A stretch of 64,000 nucleotides of DNA from contig NZ_JAERRH010000016.1 in assembly GCF_016741855.1 (NCBI RefSeq), positions 1-64,000 on the forward strand. The letters are read 5' to 3'. A model generated the notes under the pieces. The model saw only the letters and a list, made by a program, of their open reading frames with translations, searched no databases and was not told where the DNA came from. The DNA comes from Streptomyces musisoli (GTDB lineage: Bacteria; Actinomycetota; Actinomycetes; Streptomycetales; Streptomycetaceae). Shown here one piece after another: positions 1 through 10,200 of this stretch. Each line of letters starts with the position of its first letter. The first letter of the stretch is position 1. The translations under genes and the position numbers were made by a program.

Positions 1-1
1 C

Positions 2-544
<543 letters not shown>

Positions 545-576
545 CCCGTCCGGCGCCGAGGAAAGGACGCGTCACC

Positions 577-1941
577 ATGCCGAAGACCATCACCCCCCGC
601 CCCCGCACCGCGACCGGCACCGACGGGCCCCTGGCCTCGTTGGGCGGTCTGCTGCGGGAATGGCTGCCGAGGCAACGCTGGTTCGCGGGCAAGGACCGGC
701 CCGTCACCGATCTGACGGTGCTGTCCATGACCGAGCTGTTCCCGGGATGCCTGCACCTGCTGGTGAACGCCTCGCACGTGCCGGTGCCCACACCCGGCGG
801 CACTCCCCCGCCCGGGGACTGCTACCAACTGCTCCTGGGCCTGCGCCGGCACCTCGCGCCGCGCCTGGAGCGGGCGTACATCGGGCGCGCCCAGGAGGGC
901 CCGCTGGCCGGGCTCGCGGTGTACGACGCGCTGCACGACCCGCGCTCGGCCGACCTGCTGCTGGAGCGGCTGCGACAGCCCGGCACGGCGGGTCCGCTGC
1001 GGTTCGGGGCGGCCCCGGACGCCCAGGTGCCCGGCGGTCTGCCGCCGCGGCTGCTGGACGCCGAGCAGTCCAACACCTCGATCGTGTACGGCGACGCCTA
1101 CATCCTGAAGGTGTTCCGGCGGATCCAGCCGGGCGTCAACCCGGACCTGGAGGTCCCGGCGGCGCTGGCCGCGCAGGGCTGCGCCCGGGTGCCCGCGCCG
1201 GTGGCCTGGTTCACCACGACCGCCCCGCGCCGGGCCACCCTCGGGGTGCTCCAGCCGTTCCTGCCGGACGCCACCGACGGCTGGTCGCTGGCGCTCAGCG
1301 CGCTCGCCGCGGGCGACGACTTCACCGCCGAGGCCCGCGCGCTGGGCCGGGCCATGGCCGAGGTGCACCTGGCGCTGGCCGAGGCCTTCCCGCCGGCCGG
1401 GCCGGGCGAGAACGGCCGAACGGCCGAGGCGATGTGCGCGCGGCTGGACGCCGCCGCGCACGCGGTACCCGGGCTGCTGCCCTTCGTGCCCGGCCTGAAG
1501 GCCGCGTTCGGGGCGCTCGCCACGTGCGACACCGGTCCGCCGGCCCAGCGCATCCACGGCGACCTGCACCTCGGGCAGGTGCTGCGGGCCGGCCGCGACT
1601 GGTTCGTCATCGACTTCGAGGGGGAACCGTCGCGTCCGCTCGCCGAGCGCCGCGCCCCGCAGTCACCCGTGCGCGACGTCGCCGGGATGCTGCGCTCCTT
1701 CGACTACGCGGCCCGGCAGCGCCGCCCCTGGCGACCCGAGTGGGCGCGCCGCTGCCGGGAGGCGTTCTGTGCGGGCTACGCGGCCCGCGCGGGCTGGGAC
1801 CCACGCAAGAAGCACGCGCTGCTGCGCGCGCACGAGACGGACAGGGCGGTCTACGAGGTGCTGTACGAGGCGAGACACCGGCCGGACTGGCTGCCGGTTC
1901 CGATGGCGGCGATCAAGCGGCTCGCCGTGTGGGGAGGCTGA
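577..1941 (+). CDS. mak: Maltokinase (Mak/Pep2)
   Basis: A 454-residue protein that should phosphorylate maltose with ATP to maltose-1-phosphate, the substrate of GlgE. The phosphotransferase core is visible: HGDLHLGQVL near residue 326 is the catalytic loop and VIDFEGEP near 343 carries the metal-binding Asp. The N-terminus has the WLPRQRWFAGKDR motif of maltokinases. I chose ATG 577 because GAGGAAAGG (558-566) sits 10 nt upstream; a longer frame opening at 76 overlaps treS and is spurious. It lies 32 bp behind treS and 3 bp before glgB, so the three are very probably one operon. In some actinobacteria this kinase is fused to TreS; here it is separate. Confidence 0.93.
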   Translation: MPKTITPRPRTATGTDGPLASLGGLLREWLPRQRWFAGKDRPVTDLTVLSMTELFPGCLHLLVNASHVPVPTPGGTPPPGDCYQLLLGLRRHLAPRLERAYIGRAQEGPLAGLAVYDALHDPRSADLLLERLRQPGTAGPLRFGAAPDAQVPGGLPPRLLDAEQSNTSIVYGDAYILKVFRRIQPGVNPDLEVPAALAAQGCARVPAPVAWFTTTAPRRATLGVLQPFLPDATDGWSLALSALAAGDDFTAEARALGRAMAEVHLALAEAFPPAGPGENGRTAEAMCARLDAAAHAVPGLLPFVPGLKAAFGALATCDTGPPAQRIHGDLHLGQVLRAGRDWFVIDFEGEPSRPLAERRAPQSPVRDVAGMLRSFDYAARQRRPWRPEWARRCREAFCAGYAARAGWDPRKKHALLRAHETDRAVYEVLYEARHRPDWLPVPMAAIKRLAVWGG

Positions 1942-1944
1942 TCC

Positions 1945-4146
1945 ATGGCACTGCGTGACACCACAGGTCCCGAGAGCGCGGGCCCCGTGCCGCCCGCGAC
2001 CGTACCGCTGGACCCCGCCGACCGCGGCCGGCTGCTGGCCGGCGCGCACCACGACCCGCACGGCCTGCTGGGCGCCCACCCGGTGCCGGGCGGCACGCTG
2101 TTCCGGGCGCTGCGCCCGAACGCCCGGGCGGTGAGCGTGGTCATCGACGGCACGCGCACCGAGATGTGGTCGGAAGGCGACGGTCTGTTCGCGACCGTCC
2201 TGCCCGGTACGGAGATCCCGTCGTACACCCTCCTCGTGGCGTACGGCGACACCGAGCAGGAGGTGCACGACCCGTACCGCTTCCTGCCCGCCCTCGGCGA
2301 GCTGGACCTGCATCTGATCCGGGAGGGCCGGCACGAGCAGCTGTGGCGGGCGCTCGGCGCCGAGCCGATGGTCCACCAGGGCGTGGCCGGCACCCGCTTC
2401 ACCGTCTGGGCGCCGAACGCCCAAGGGGTGCGGGTGGCCGGTGACTTCACGTACTGGGACGGCACGCAGTACCCGATGCGCTCGCTCGGCGCGTCCGGGG
2501 TGTGGGAGCTGTTCCTGCCCGGTATCGGCGAGGGCACCCGGTACAAGTTCGAGATCACCTCCCGGTACGGTCACCGGTTCCTGAAGGCGGACCCGATGGC
2601 CCGGTGCACGGAGGTGCCGCCGGACACCGCGTCGGTCGTGACGGCCTCGCGCTACGAGTGGGGGGACGCCGAGTGGATGGCGCACCGCGGTGACACACCC
2701 GTGCACCAGGCCCCGCTCTCGGTGTACGAGGTCCACCTGCCGTCGTGGCGGCCGGGCCTGACGTACCGGCAGCTGGCCGACGAACTGCCGGCGTACGCCA
2801 GGCAGATGGGCTTCACGCACGTGGAGCTGATGCCGGTGGCCGGGCACCCCTTCAGCGGCTCCTGGGGGTACCAGGTCACCTCCTACTACGCGCCGACGCC
2901 CCGGCTCGGCTCACCGGACGACTTCCGGTACTTCGTGGACGCCTGTCACCGGGCCGGCCTGGGTGTGATCATGGACTGGGTGCCGGCCCACTTCCCGAAG
3001 GACGACTGGGCGCTGGGCCGGTTCGACGGGGACCCGCTGTACGAGCCCGGCAACGCCCTGCGGGCGGAGCACCCGGACTGGGGGACGTACGAGTTCGACT
3101 ACGGCCGTACCGAGGTGCGCAATTTCCTCGTCGCCAACGCGGTGTACTGGTGCGAGGAGTTCCACATCGACGGGCTGCGCGTCGACGCCGTCGCCTCGAT
3201 GCTCTACCTGGACTACTCGCGGGACTCGGGCCAGTGGGAGCCGAACGTGTTCGGCGGCCGGGAGGACCTGGACGCGGTGGCCTTCCTCCAGGAGATGAAC
3301 GCCACCGTGTACCGGCGCTGCCCGGGCGTGGTGACCATCGCCGAGGAGTCCACCGCCTGGGACGGGGTGACCCGGCCGACGGACGGCGGCGGTCTGGGCT
3401 TCGGGCTGAAGTGGAACATGGGCTGGATGCACGACTCGCTGGAGTACATCCAGAAGGAGCCGGTGCACCGCAAGTACCACCACGACGAGATGACCTTCTC
3501 GATGGTGTACGCCTACAGCGAGAACTACGTCCTGCCCATCTCCCACGACGAGGTGGTGCACGGCAAGCAGGCGCTGGTGTCGAAGATGCCCGGCGACTGG
3601 TGGCAGCGGCGGGCCAACCACCGTGCCTATCTCGGCTTCATGTGGGCGCACCCGGGCAAGCAGCTGTTGTTCATGGGGCAGGAGTTCGCCCAGGGTGCGG
3701 AGTGGTCCGAGGCGCACGGTCCGGAGTGGTGGCTGCTCGGCGACGACTACCACTCCGCGGGCGACCACCGGGGCGTCCAGGACCTGGTGCGGGACCTGAA
3801 CACGGTGTACCGCGGGACGCCGGCGCTGTGGCAGCGGGACACCGACCCGGCCGGTTTCCGGTGGGTGCTGTGCGACGGGGCCGACGACAACGTCCTGGCG
3901 TTCCTGCGGTTCGCCGCCGACGGCGGCCCGCTGCTGGCGGTGTCGAACTTCTCCCCCGTCGTGCGGCACGGCTACCGCCTGTGGGCGCCCGACGACGTCC
4001 CCGCCTGGCGGGAGGAACTGAACACCGATGACGTCCGCTACGGCGGCAGCGGGGTCGGCACCGGGGCGCCGGTCAAGCCCGAGGACGGTTTCCTGGAAGT
4101 GACCCTGCCGCCGCTCGCCACGGTCTGGCTGACGCCGGAGCGCTGA
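1945..4146 (+). CDS. glgB: 1,4-alpha-glucan branching enzyme GlgB
   Basis: A 733-residue GH13 branching enzyme that transfers alpha-1,4 chains to alpha-1,6 positions. N-terminal CBM48-type modules (roughly residues 25-230) precede the catalytic barrel. The nucleophile Asp is about D414 in GLRVDAVASM and the acid/base Glu about E467 in IAEEST; both are offset by +9 from the E. coli enzyme, so the active site appears intact. The third conserved region HDEVVHGK is also present. It starts 3 bp after the maltokinase stop with no separate promoter visible. In the GlgE route it branches the glucan extended from maltose-1-phosphate. Length is normal for the family. Confidence 0.96.
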   Translation: MALRDTTGPESAGPVPPATVPLDPADRGRLLAGAHHDPHGLLGAHPVPGGTLFRALRPNARAVSVVIDGTRTEMWSEGDGLFATVLPGTEIPSYTLLVAYGDTEQEVHDPYRFLPALGELDLHLIREGRHEQLWRALGAEPMVHQGVAGTRFTVWAPNAQGVRVAGDFTYWDGTQYPMRSLGASGVWELFLPGIGEGTRYKFEITSRYGHRFLKADPMARCTEVPPDTASVVTASRYEWGDAEWMAHRGDTPVHQAPLSVYEVHLPSWRPGLTYRQLADELPAYARQMGFTHVELMPVAGHPFSGSWGYQVTSYYAPTPRLGSPDDFRYFVDACHRAGLGVIMDWVPAHFPKDDWALGRFDGDPLYEPGNALRAEHPDWGTYEFDYGRTEVRNFLVANAVYWCEEFHIDGLRVDAVASMLYLDYSRDSGQWEPNVFGGREDLDAVAFLQEMNATVYRRCPGVVTIAEESTAWDGVTRPTDGGGLGFGLKWNMGWMHDSLEYIQKEPVHRKYHHDEMTFSMVYAYSENYVLPISHDEVVHGKQALVSKMPGDWWQRRANHRAYLGFMWAHPGKQLLFMGQEFAQGAEWSEAHGPEWWLLGDDYHSAGDHRGVQDLVRDLNTVYRGTPALWQRDTDPAGFRWVLCDGADDNVLAFLRFAADGGPLLAVSNFSPVVRHGYRLWAPDDVPAWREELNTDDVRYGGSGVGTGAPVKPEDGFLEVTLPPLATVWLTPER

Positions 4147-4238
4147 AAGCCGCGGGTGTCGGCGGCCCTCCGGGGGGCAGTCGGGGTCGTACAGATCCTC
4201 GACTGCCCCTCGTGGCACGGACAGAAGGGCGGCATCAG

Positions 4239-5327
4239 GTGCGCACCGTCGGAGTGGAGGAGGAACTCCTCCTGGTCGATCCGGACAGCGGCGAGCCGAA
4301 GGCTCTGGCGGCGGCCGTCCTCGCCCGCGCGGCCCAGGACGATCCCGGGCAGGACGTGTTCGAGAAGGAGCTGTTCGGGCAGATGCTGGAGTTCGCCACG
4401 CATCCGCAGTCGGACATGGGGGACCTCGGCGCGGAGATCGTCCGCTGCCGCAAGGAGGCGGCCCGGCACGCCGGGCAGATCGGCTGCGGCGTCGCCGCGC
4501 TGGCCACCTCGCCCCTGCCGGTCAGTCCCTCCCTCAGCGTGAACGAGCGCTACCAGTGGCTGGCCGAGCGGTACGGGATACCCACCTGGGACCAGTTGGT
4601 GTGCGGCTGCCATGTCCATGTGTCGGTGGAGTCCGACGAGGAGGGCATCGCGGTCCTCGACCGGCTCCGCCCGTGGCTGCCGATCCTGCGGGCGATCAGC
4701 GCGAACTCCCCGTTCTGGCAGGGCCGGAACACCGGGTACGCCAGCTATCGCAGCCGGGTGTGGGACCGCTGGCCGTCGACCGGGCCGACCGAACCCTTCG
4801 GGTCCGCCGAGCGGTACCACCGGCAGGTGGCCGACATGGTGGCGACCGGGGTCATCCTGGACGAGGGGATGGCCTACTTCGACGCGCGGCTGTCCGCCCG
4901 CTACCCGACGGTGGAGATCCGGGTGGCGGACGTCTGCCTGTGCGCGGACACCGCCGTGCTGATCGCGACGCTGGTCCGTGCCCTCGTGGAGACGGCCGCA
5001 CGCGAGTGGCGGGCCGGACGGCCGGCGCCCGACCCCCGCGTGAGCCTGCTCAGGCTGGCCGACTGGCAGGCGGCCCGGTTCGGTCTGGAGGAGGACCTCC
5101 TGGACCCGGTCACCCTGCGGCCCCGGCCCGCCGCGCAGGTGCTGGACGCGGTGCTGGAGTACGCCGGGGACGCGCTCGCCGGCAGCGGCGACGCGGATCG
5201 CGCCGCGCGCACCGTCGAGGAGTTGCTGCGGCGGGGCAACGGCGCGCGGGAGCAGCGCCGGCTGCTGGAGCACACCGGCAGCCTGCGGGACGTCGTCACC
5301 GAGTGCGTGCGGCGTACGCAGGGGTGA
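4239..5327 (+). CDS. Carboxylate-amine ligase, YbdK-type (glutamate-cysteine ligase 2 family)
   Basis: About 362 residues with the family opening VGVEEELLLVDP and the later GCHVHVSVES and NSPFWQGR motifs of the GCS2/YbdK group of ATP-dependent carboxylate-amine ligases. Some members make gamma-glutamylcysteine weakly; the true substrate is usually unknown, and actinobacteria use mycothiol rather than glutathione. I place the start at GTG 4239 because AGAAGGGCGG lies just upstream and the conserved motif then begins at about residue 4; an in-frame GTG at 4212 is an alternative. It is 92 bp downstream of glgB on the same strand but functionally unrelated to it. Confidence 0.85.
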   Translation: MRTVGVEEELLLVDPDSGEPKALAAAVLARAAQDDPGQDVFEKELFGQMLEFATHPQSDMGDLGAEIVRCRKEAARHAGQIGCGVAALATSPLPVSPSLSVNERYQWLAERYGIPTWDQLVCGCHVHVSVESDEEGIAVLDRLRPWLPILRAISANSPFWQGRNTGYASYRSRVWDRWPSTGPTEPFGSAERYHRQVADMVATGVILDEGMAYFDARLSARYPTVEIRVADVCLCADTAVLIATLVRALVETAAREWRAGRPAPDPRVSLLRLADWQAARFGLEEDLLDPVTLRPRPAAQVLDAVLEYAGDALAGSGDADRAARTVEELLRRGNGAREQRRLLEHTGSLRDVVTECVRRTQG

Positions 5328-5346
5328 GCATCTCGCCCGGCGGAGT

Positions 5347-5580
5347 TCAGAGGATCAGGATCAGGGCGTAGACCAGGAAGAACGCCGCTATCAGCACGGC
5401 CAGGAGCAGGATCAGCGTCATCGGTGCCTTGGCCCAGCCTCTGCGCTGGGCGTCCGGCTCGCGGGGTCCGGCTTCGGGCATGCTGCTCTCGGCGGGCGGG
5501 GTCTCACCGGGTGGAACTCCCCCGCCTGGCTCGAGTCCGGTCGTACGCTCTGGTTCCGGATCGGGGTTCACATGGCTCAT
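5347..5580 (-). CDS. DUF6480-type small membrane protein
   Basis: A 77-residue protein with a Pro/Glu-rich N-terminal half containing GLEPGGGVPPGETPP, followed by RRGW and a single hydrophobic C-terminal helix (last ~22 residues, leucine and isoleucine rich). This layout matches the short tail-anchored DUF6480 proteins common in Streptomyces, whose role is unknown. I chose the ATG at 5580; an upstream ATG at 5613 would add 11 residues of atypical sequence. It converges on the YbdK-type gene, separated by only 19 bp, and is divergent from the acyl-CoA ligase gene. Confidence 0.75.
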   Translation of the reverse strand: MSHVNPDPEPERTTGLEPGGGVPPGETPPAESSMPEAGPREPDAQRRGWAKAPMTLILLLAVLIAAFFLVYALILIL

Positions 5581-5729
5581 GGCTACCGAGTCCCCAGGAC
5601 ACGCCCACATCATCAGCCGATCACGACTTCTCCGTTCCTCTCACCGAACGCGCTTACCTGGGCTACATTCGAGCACCGCCGACACCGAGCCGATCGGCGG
5701 AGTCACCCTCCGTAGACCAGGAGCAGCGC

Positions 5730-7628
5730 ATGCGCAACGTCGCTTTCGCTCCGGCATTCACCACGCCGCTCACCGGCGGCCTCGCCGACAGCGTCTTCGC
5801 GACGGCGGACCGGGATCCGACGCTGCCGGTGCTGGCCCGCCGCGCGGGTCCCGCCGCGTCCGGATGGGAGGAGGTGACGGCGGTCGAGCTGCGGGACGAG
5901 GTGGTCGATCTGGCCAAGGGCCTGATCGCCGCCGGGATCTCGCCCGGCCACCGGGTGGCCCTGATGGCCCGGACCCGCTACGAGTGGACGGTGCTGGCCC
6001 ACGCGCTGTGGGCCGTGGGCGCCGAGGTCGTGCCGATCCATCCGGCCTCCTCGCGGGACCAGGTCGAGTGGATCCTGCGGGACGCCGGCTGCGTGGCCGT
6101 GGTCGTGGAGGACGAGCAGGGCATCATGACCGTCGGCACCGTGTGCACCCGGCTGCCGCGGCTGCGGCACGTCTGGCAGCTGGACGCGGGGGCCGTGCCC
6201 GACCTCGTCGAACGGGGCACGGTGGTCCCCTACACCACGGTGGAGTCGCTGCGCCGGATCGTGCTGCCGGACTCCACGGCGGCCATCGTCTACACCTCCG
6301 GCACCTCGGGGCGTCCGATGGGCTGTGCGCTCAGCCACCGGGGCCTGGCCTACCCGTGCGACACCCTGCTGGCCGGCTGGGCGCACACCGCGGCGCCTGC
6401 GGGTGAACAGCCGTCCGTGCTGGCCTTCCTGCCGTTCTCGCACGTGTACGGCATGATGATCATGCTGATGTGTGTGCGCGGCGGAGTGCTGATGGCACAT
6501 GAGCCGGAGCCGACCGAGACGGCGCTGGCATCGGCCCTGAGCACCTTCCGGCCGACGTACCTGTACGGCGTGCCGTCGGTGTTCGAGCGGCTGTACAAGA
6601 ATTTCCTGCGCACCGCACAGCAGTCGGGCCGGGGCGCCCTGTTCGAGCGCGCGGCGCAGACGGCGCGGGACTTCGCCGAGGCCGAGGAGCGCCGGCGGCT
6701 GGGCACCGGACCGGGCCCGGGGCTCGAACTGCGGCTCCAGCACGCCCTCTACGAGCGGACGGTGTACCGCAGGCTCCGGGCCGCGCTGGGCGGCCGGGTG
6801 CTGCGGGGCACCTCCGGCGGCTCCGCGCTGGGCCGCGAACTGTGCCTCTTCTACGAGGGCATGGGCATCTACATCCACGACGGATACGGGCTCACCGAGG
6901 TCTCCGGCGGGATCACCATGCAGCCCCTCGGGCGGGAGAAGTCCGGGACCGTGGGGCTGCCGCTGCCGGGCACCGAGGTCCAGGTGGCCGACGACGGGGA
7001 GATCCTGGTGCACGGGCCCTCGGTGTTCCAGGGCTACATCAGCGACGAGCCGGCGACCCGGGCCGCGCTGCGCGGCGGCTGGCTGGCCACCGGGGACATC
7101 GGCCGGCTGGACTCCGAGGGCTATCTGACGATCACCGGGCGCAAGAAGGACATCATCGTCACCAGCGGCGGCAAGAGCGTGGCACCGGCGCCGCTGGAGC
7201 AGCGGCTGCGCATGCATCCGCTGGTCCACCAGGCGGTGGTGATCGGCGACGACCGGCCCTGCGTCGGCGCCCTGATCACGCTGGACCCGGACTTCCTCGC
7301 GCACTGGCGGGGCGCCCTGGCACTGCCGGGCGATCACGCCGGCCGGGAGGCCCGGGAGGAGAACGCGCTGCGCGACGAGATCGCGCGGGCCGTGGCCTCC
7401 GCGAACAGCGCGGTGTCCCGCGCGGAGTCCATCAGGGTCTACCGTGTCCTCCAAGAACCGTTCGCCCCCGACAACGGGCTGCTGACGCCGTCCCTGAAAT
7501 TGCGCCGGGACGCCGTCGTGCGGCATTACGCGGCCGAGATCGAGGCGATGTACGAGGCGCGTTCCCGGTCGCGGCCGGTCGTGCCGGAGCCCGCCGAGTG
7601 GGACGAGGCGGACGACGTCTTCCGCTGA
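5730..7628 (+). CDS. AMP-forming long-chain acyl-CoA ligase (FadD15-like)
   Basis: A 632-residue member of the ANL superfamily that should activate a fatty acid through an acyl-AMP to acyl-CoA. Visible motifs are the phosphate-binding loop YTSGTSGRPMG (near residue 188), GYGLTEVSGG (A5-like), TGDIGRLD, and ITGRKKDIIVTSGGK near the C-terminus. The usual Lys of the first loop (…GRPKG) is Met here, which is uncommon and may alter ATP handling. ATG 5730 follows CAGGAGCAGC, a reasonable ribosome-binding site; the long in-frame extension upstream is not supported. It is monocistronic by appearance. Confidence 0.88.
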   Translation: MRNVAFAPAFTTPLTGGLADSVFATADRDPTLPVLARRAGPAASGWEEVTAVELRDEVVDLAKGLIAAGISPGHRVALMARTRYEWTVLAHALWAVGAEVVPIHPASSRDQVEWILRDAGCVAVVVEDEQGIMTVGTVCTRLPRLRHVWQLDAGAVPDLVERGTVVPYTTVESLRRIVLPDSTAAIVYTSGTSGRPMGCALSHRGLAYPCDTLLAGWAHTAAPAGEQPSVLAFLPFSHVYGMMIMLMCVRGGVLMAHEPEPTETALASALSTFRPTYLYGVPSVFERLYKNFLRTAQQSGRGALFERAAQTARDFAEAEERRRLGTGPGPGLELRLQHALYERTVYRRLRAALGGRVLRGTSGGSALGRELCLFYEGMGIYIHDGYGLTEVSGGITMQPLGREKSGTVGLPLPGTEVQVADDGEILVHGPSVFQGYISDEPATRAALRGGWLATGDIGRLDSEGYLTITGRKKDIIVTSGGKSVAPAPLEQRLRMHPLVHQAVVIGDDRPCVGALITLDPDFLAHWRGALALPGDHAGREAREENALRDEIARAVASANSAVSRAESIRVYRVLQEPFAPDNGLLTPSLKLRRDAVVRHYAAEIEAMYEARSRSRPVVPEPAEWDEADDVFR

Positions 7629-7777
7629 GGAGGTGCACCGAGTGACCGCCGGGCCCGGGGGAGCCGGATAGTCCGCGCGGCTGGGGGAACCCGCAGCGGT
7701 GCAAGAGATCAGCAACGACGACCGTCCTGGTCAAAAGGGCCGAGCGGCCCTCCACGGCCGGGGCCGGGGAATGCGAG

Positions 7778-8212
7778 ATGGTGACGAAGCCGCGTGGGGA
7801 CGACACACCACCCTCGGAGGAGAGCTACGAGCGCACGTTCTCCTTCCCCGGTGAGCTGCGCAACGTCACGGGAGCGCGGCTCGCGGCCGAGGACTTCCTG
7901 CGCTCGCTCGCCCGGCACGCCCCGCCCGGCGCCCACGAGTACTGGGACGACATCCTGCTGGTCGTGACGGAGCTGGCCGCGAACGCGATCCAGTACGCGC
8001 CGGGCCCGTTCGATCTGCGGCTGCGCCGCACCTTCGACGGGGTGCACGTGACGATGCGGGACACGAACCGGACGGAGCCGGAGCCGCGGCCCTTCCACCC
8101 GCGCACGGGCGGCGGCGGCATCGGCTGGCACCTGGTGCACACGCTGTGCACCCAGGTCAGTGTCGTCGTGCACGACACCGGCAAGGACATCCACGCGTTC
8201 CTGCCCTGGTGA
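7778..8212 (+). CDS. RsbW-like ATP-binding protein (HATPase_c_2, anti-sigma kinase family)
   Basis: A 144-residue single-domain GHKL ATPase. The N-box ELAANAIQYAP (near residue 70) and the glycine-rich GGGGIGWHLVHTL box (near 115) are clear. Streptomyces genomes encode dozens of such RsbW-like proteins that bind sigma factors or phosphorylate anti-anti-sigma factors, and many have no assigned partner. No STAS-domain or sigma gene is adjacent, so its partner is unknown; a SigB-type sigma gene lies 4 kb downstream on the other strand. The ATG at 7778 gives a normal family length. Confidence 0.85.
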   Translation: MVTKPRGDDTPPSEESYERTFSFPGELRNVTGARLAAEDFLRSLARHAPPGAHEYWDDILLVVTELAANAIQYAPGPFDLRLRRTFDGVHVTMRDTNRTEPEPRPFHPRTGGGGIGWHLVHTLCTQVSVVVHDTGKDIHAFLPW

Positions 8213-8260
8213 TGTCGCCGGTGATGTGACGGGTGTTCGACGTGTAGGTGTGCGTCAATC

Positions 8261-8287
8261 GGTTACTCCACCCGCCAGTGGGGGCAT
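8261..8287 (+). promoter_or_regulatory. Possible stress-sigma (SigB/SigF-like) promoter upstream of the NADH dehydrogenase
   Basis: GGTTAC at 8261-8266 and GGGCAT at 8282-8287 are 15 bp apart. This resembles the GTTT-N14-16-GGGTAT pattern recognised by SigB-family factors, with one mismatch in each box. It lies about 140 bp before the start codon at 8426. Purely a pattern match. Confidence 0.25.
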
Positions 8288-8425
8288 GCTGGTCCCCACG
8301 CGTTCGTCTGCCCGCCGCGCCCAGTCGGCGGGACGGCTGCGGGCACGGTGGGACCGGTGTGGGTGCTCAGCGATCCGGGGCAGGCGGACGGCGTCGATTC
8401 GGACCGCCTGGAGCCGCAGAGAGGG

Positions 8426-9802
8426 ATGGACACCGTGACACGACCCAGGATCCTGGTGGTTGGCGCCGGCTTCGCCGGAGTCGGGTGCGTTCGCCGCCTG
8501 GAGCGGAAACTCGCCCCTGACGAAGCCGACGTCACGCTGGTGACGCCGTTCGCCTACCAGCTGTATCTGCCGCTGCTCCCCCAGGTCGCCTCCGGCGTGC
8601 TCACGCCGCAGTCGATCGCCCTGTCCCTGCGCCGGAGCAAGAAGTACCGCACGCGGATCATCCCGGGCGGCGCGATCGGCGTGGACCTGAAGTCCAAGGT
8701 GTGTGTCGTCCGCACCATCACCGACAAGATCGTCAACGAGCCCTACGACTACATCGTGCTGGCACCGGGCAGCGTGACCCGCACCTTCGACATCCCCGGG
8801 CTGACCGAGCACGCCTTCGGGATGAAGACGCTCGCCGAGGCCGCCTACATCCGCGACCACGTCATCTCGCAGCTCGACCTGGCGGACGCGAGCGACGACC
8901 CGGCCGAGCGGGCCGCGCGTCTCCAGTTCGTGGTGGTCGGCGGTGGGTACGCGGGCACCGAGACCGCGGCCTGCCTCCAGCGGGTGACGCACGCCGCCGT
9001 GAAGCGCTATCCGCGCCTGGACCCGGGCCTGATCAGGTGGCATCTGATCGACATCGCGCCCAAACTCATGCCCGAGCTGGGCGACAAACTCGGCCGCAGC
9101 GCGCAGGAGATCCTGAAGCGGCGCGGCATCGAGGTCTCGCTCGGCGTCTCGATCGACAAGGCCGGCGCGGAGGAGGTCACGTTCACCGACGGCCGGGTGG
9201 TGCCGACGCACACCCTGATCTGGACGGCCGGTGTGGTCGCCAGCCCGCTGATCGCCACGCTCGGCGCGGAGACGGTCAAGGGGCGGCTGGCGGTCACCGC
9301 CGAGATGTGCCTGCCGGGACACGACGGGGTGTTCGCGCTCGGCGACTCGGCCGCGGTGCCGGACCTGGCGAAGGGTCAGGAGGGCGCGGTCTGCCCGCCC
9401 ACCGCGCAGCACGCCATGCGGCAGGGCAAGAAGGTCGCCGACAACGTCGTCTCCGCACTGCGCGGCCTGCCGCTCCAGCCGTACGAGCACAAGGATCTGG
9501 GGCTGGTGGTGGACCTGGGCGGCAAGGACGCGGTGTCCAAGCCGCTCGGTGTCGAGCTGCGCGGGGTGCCCGCACAGGCGGTCGCCCGCGGCTACCACTG
9601 GTCGGCGCTGCGCACCAACGTCGCCAAGACCCGTGTGATGACCAACTGGCTGCTCAACGCGGTCGCGGGCGACGATTTCGTCCGGACCGGCTTCCAGGCC
9701 CGAAAGCCCGCCCGGCTGAAGGACTTCGAGTACACCGACTCGTATCTGACGCCGGAACAGGTACGGGCGCAGGTGGAGGGCACGGCAGTTGAGCGGTCCT
9801 GA
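8426..9802 (+). CDS. Type II NADH dehydrogenase / NAD(P)/FAD-dependent oxidoreductase
   Basis: A 458-residue flavoprotein with two Rossmann dinucleotide folds: GAGFAGVGCVRRL near residue 11 for FAD and VVVGGGYAGTETA near 175 for NAD(P)H. GDSAAVPD near 305 is the second FAD-contacting motif. The C-terminal part is typical of membrane-associated NDH-2 enzymes that pass electrons from NADH to menaquinone without pumping protons. I start at ATG 8426, directly before TRPRILVVG; the longer frame from 8348 lacks coding character. It appears to be a single-gene unit. Confidence 0.88.
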   Translation: MDTVTRPRILVVGAGFAGVGCVRRLERKLAPDEADVTLVTPFAYQLYLPLLPQVASGVLTPQSIALSLRRSKKYRTRIIPGGAIGVDLKSKVCVVRTITDKIVNEPYDYIVLAPGSVTRTFDIPGLTEHAFGMKTLAEAAYIRDHVISQLDLADASDDPAERAARLQFVVVGGGYAGTETAACLQRVTHAAVKRYPRLDPGLIRWHLIDIAPKLMPELGDKLGRSAQEILKRRGIEVSLGVSIDKAGAEEVTFTDGRVVPTHTLIWTAGVVASPLIATLGAETVKGRLAVTAEMCLPGHDGVFALGDSAAVPDLAKGQEGAVCPPTAQHAMRQGKKVADNVVSALRGLPLQPYEHKDLGLVVDLGGKDAVSKPLGVELRGVPAQAVARGYHWSALRTNVAKTRVMTNWLLNAVAGDDFVRTGFQARKPARLKDFEYTDSYLTPEQVRAQVEGTAVERS

Positions 9803-9912
9803 CGTGACACGGACCGGAGCAGTCTCCTGATGTGACCGGCATCACCATGGGACCGCCGATCATTTCGCACGGGTCCGGCGGTCTCATCAGGTGATCGGCA
9901 CACGTCACACGG

Positions 9913-10137
9913 ATGGGACACACCACGATGACCGAGAAGACCGTGAAGGGCCCGGCGAGCTACTTCCCCTCGATCGAGAAGAAGTACGGCCGCCCGATCG
10001 CCGAGTGGCAGGAGCTGATCCGTTCCTCGCCGCTGACGAAGCACATGGAGCTGGTCGCCTGGCTGAAGTCGGAGCACGGTCTCGGTCACGGGCACGCCAA
10101 CGCCCTGGTGGCCGCGACCCTGGCCGAGGCCCGGTAG
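9913..10137 (+). CDS. DUF4287 domain protein
   Basis: A 74-residue protein (69 from the second ATG at 9928) with the DUF4287 pattern: SYFPSIEKKYGRPIAEWQ, a central helix, then a closing GHGHANALVAATL. Proteins of this type are widespread in actinobacteria, often as a fragment of larger DUF4287-DUF5655 proteins, with no established function. The AT-richer stretch at 9840-9912 probably holds its promoter. It reads toward the FUSC gene 63 bp downstream. Confidence 0.85.
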   Translation: MGHTTMTEKTVKGPASYFPSIEKKYGRPIAEWQELIRSSPLTKHMELVAWLKSEHGLGHGHANALVAATLAEAR

Positions 10138-10200
10138 CCCGCACCCTCGTGCGATGCTGGGGCGGAGATCGTTTTCCGGCACGGGAGAGAGCACGGCGGC

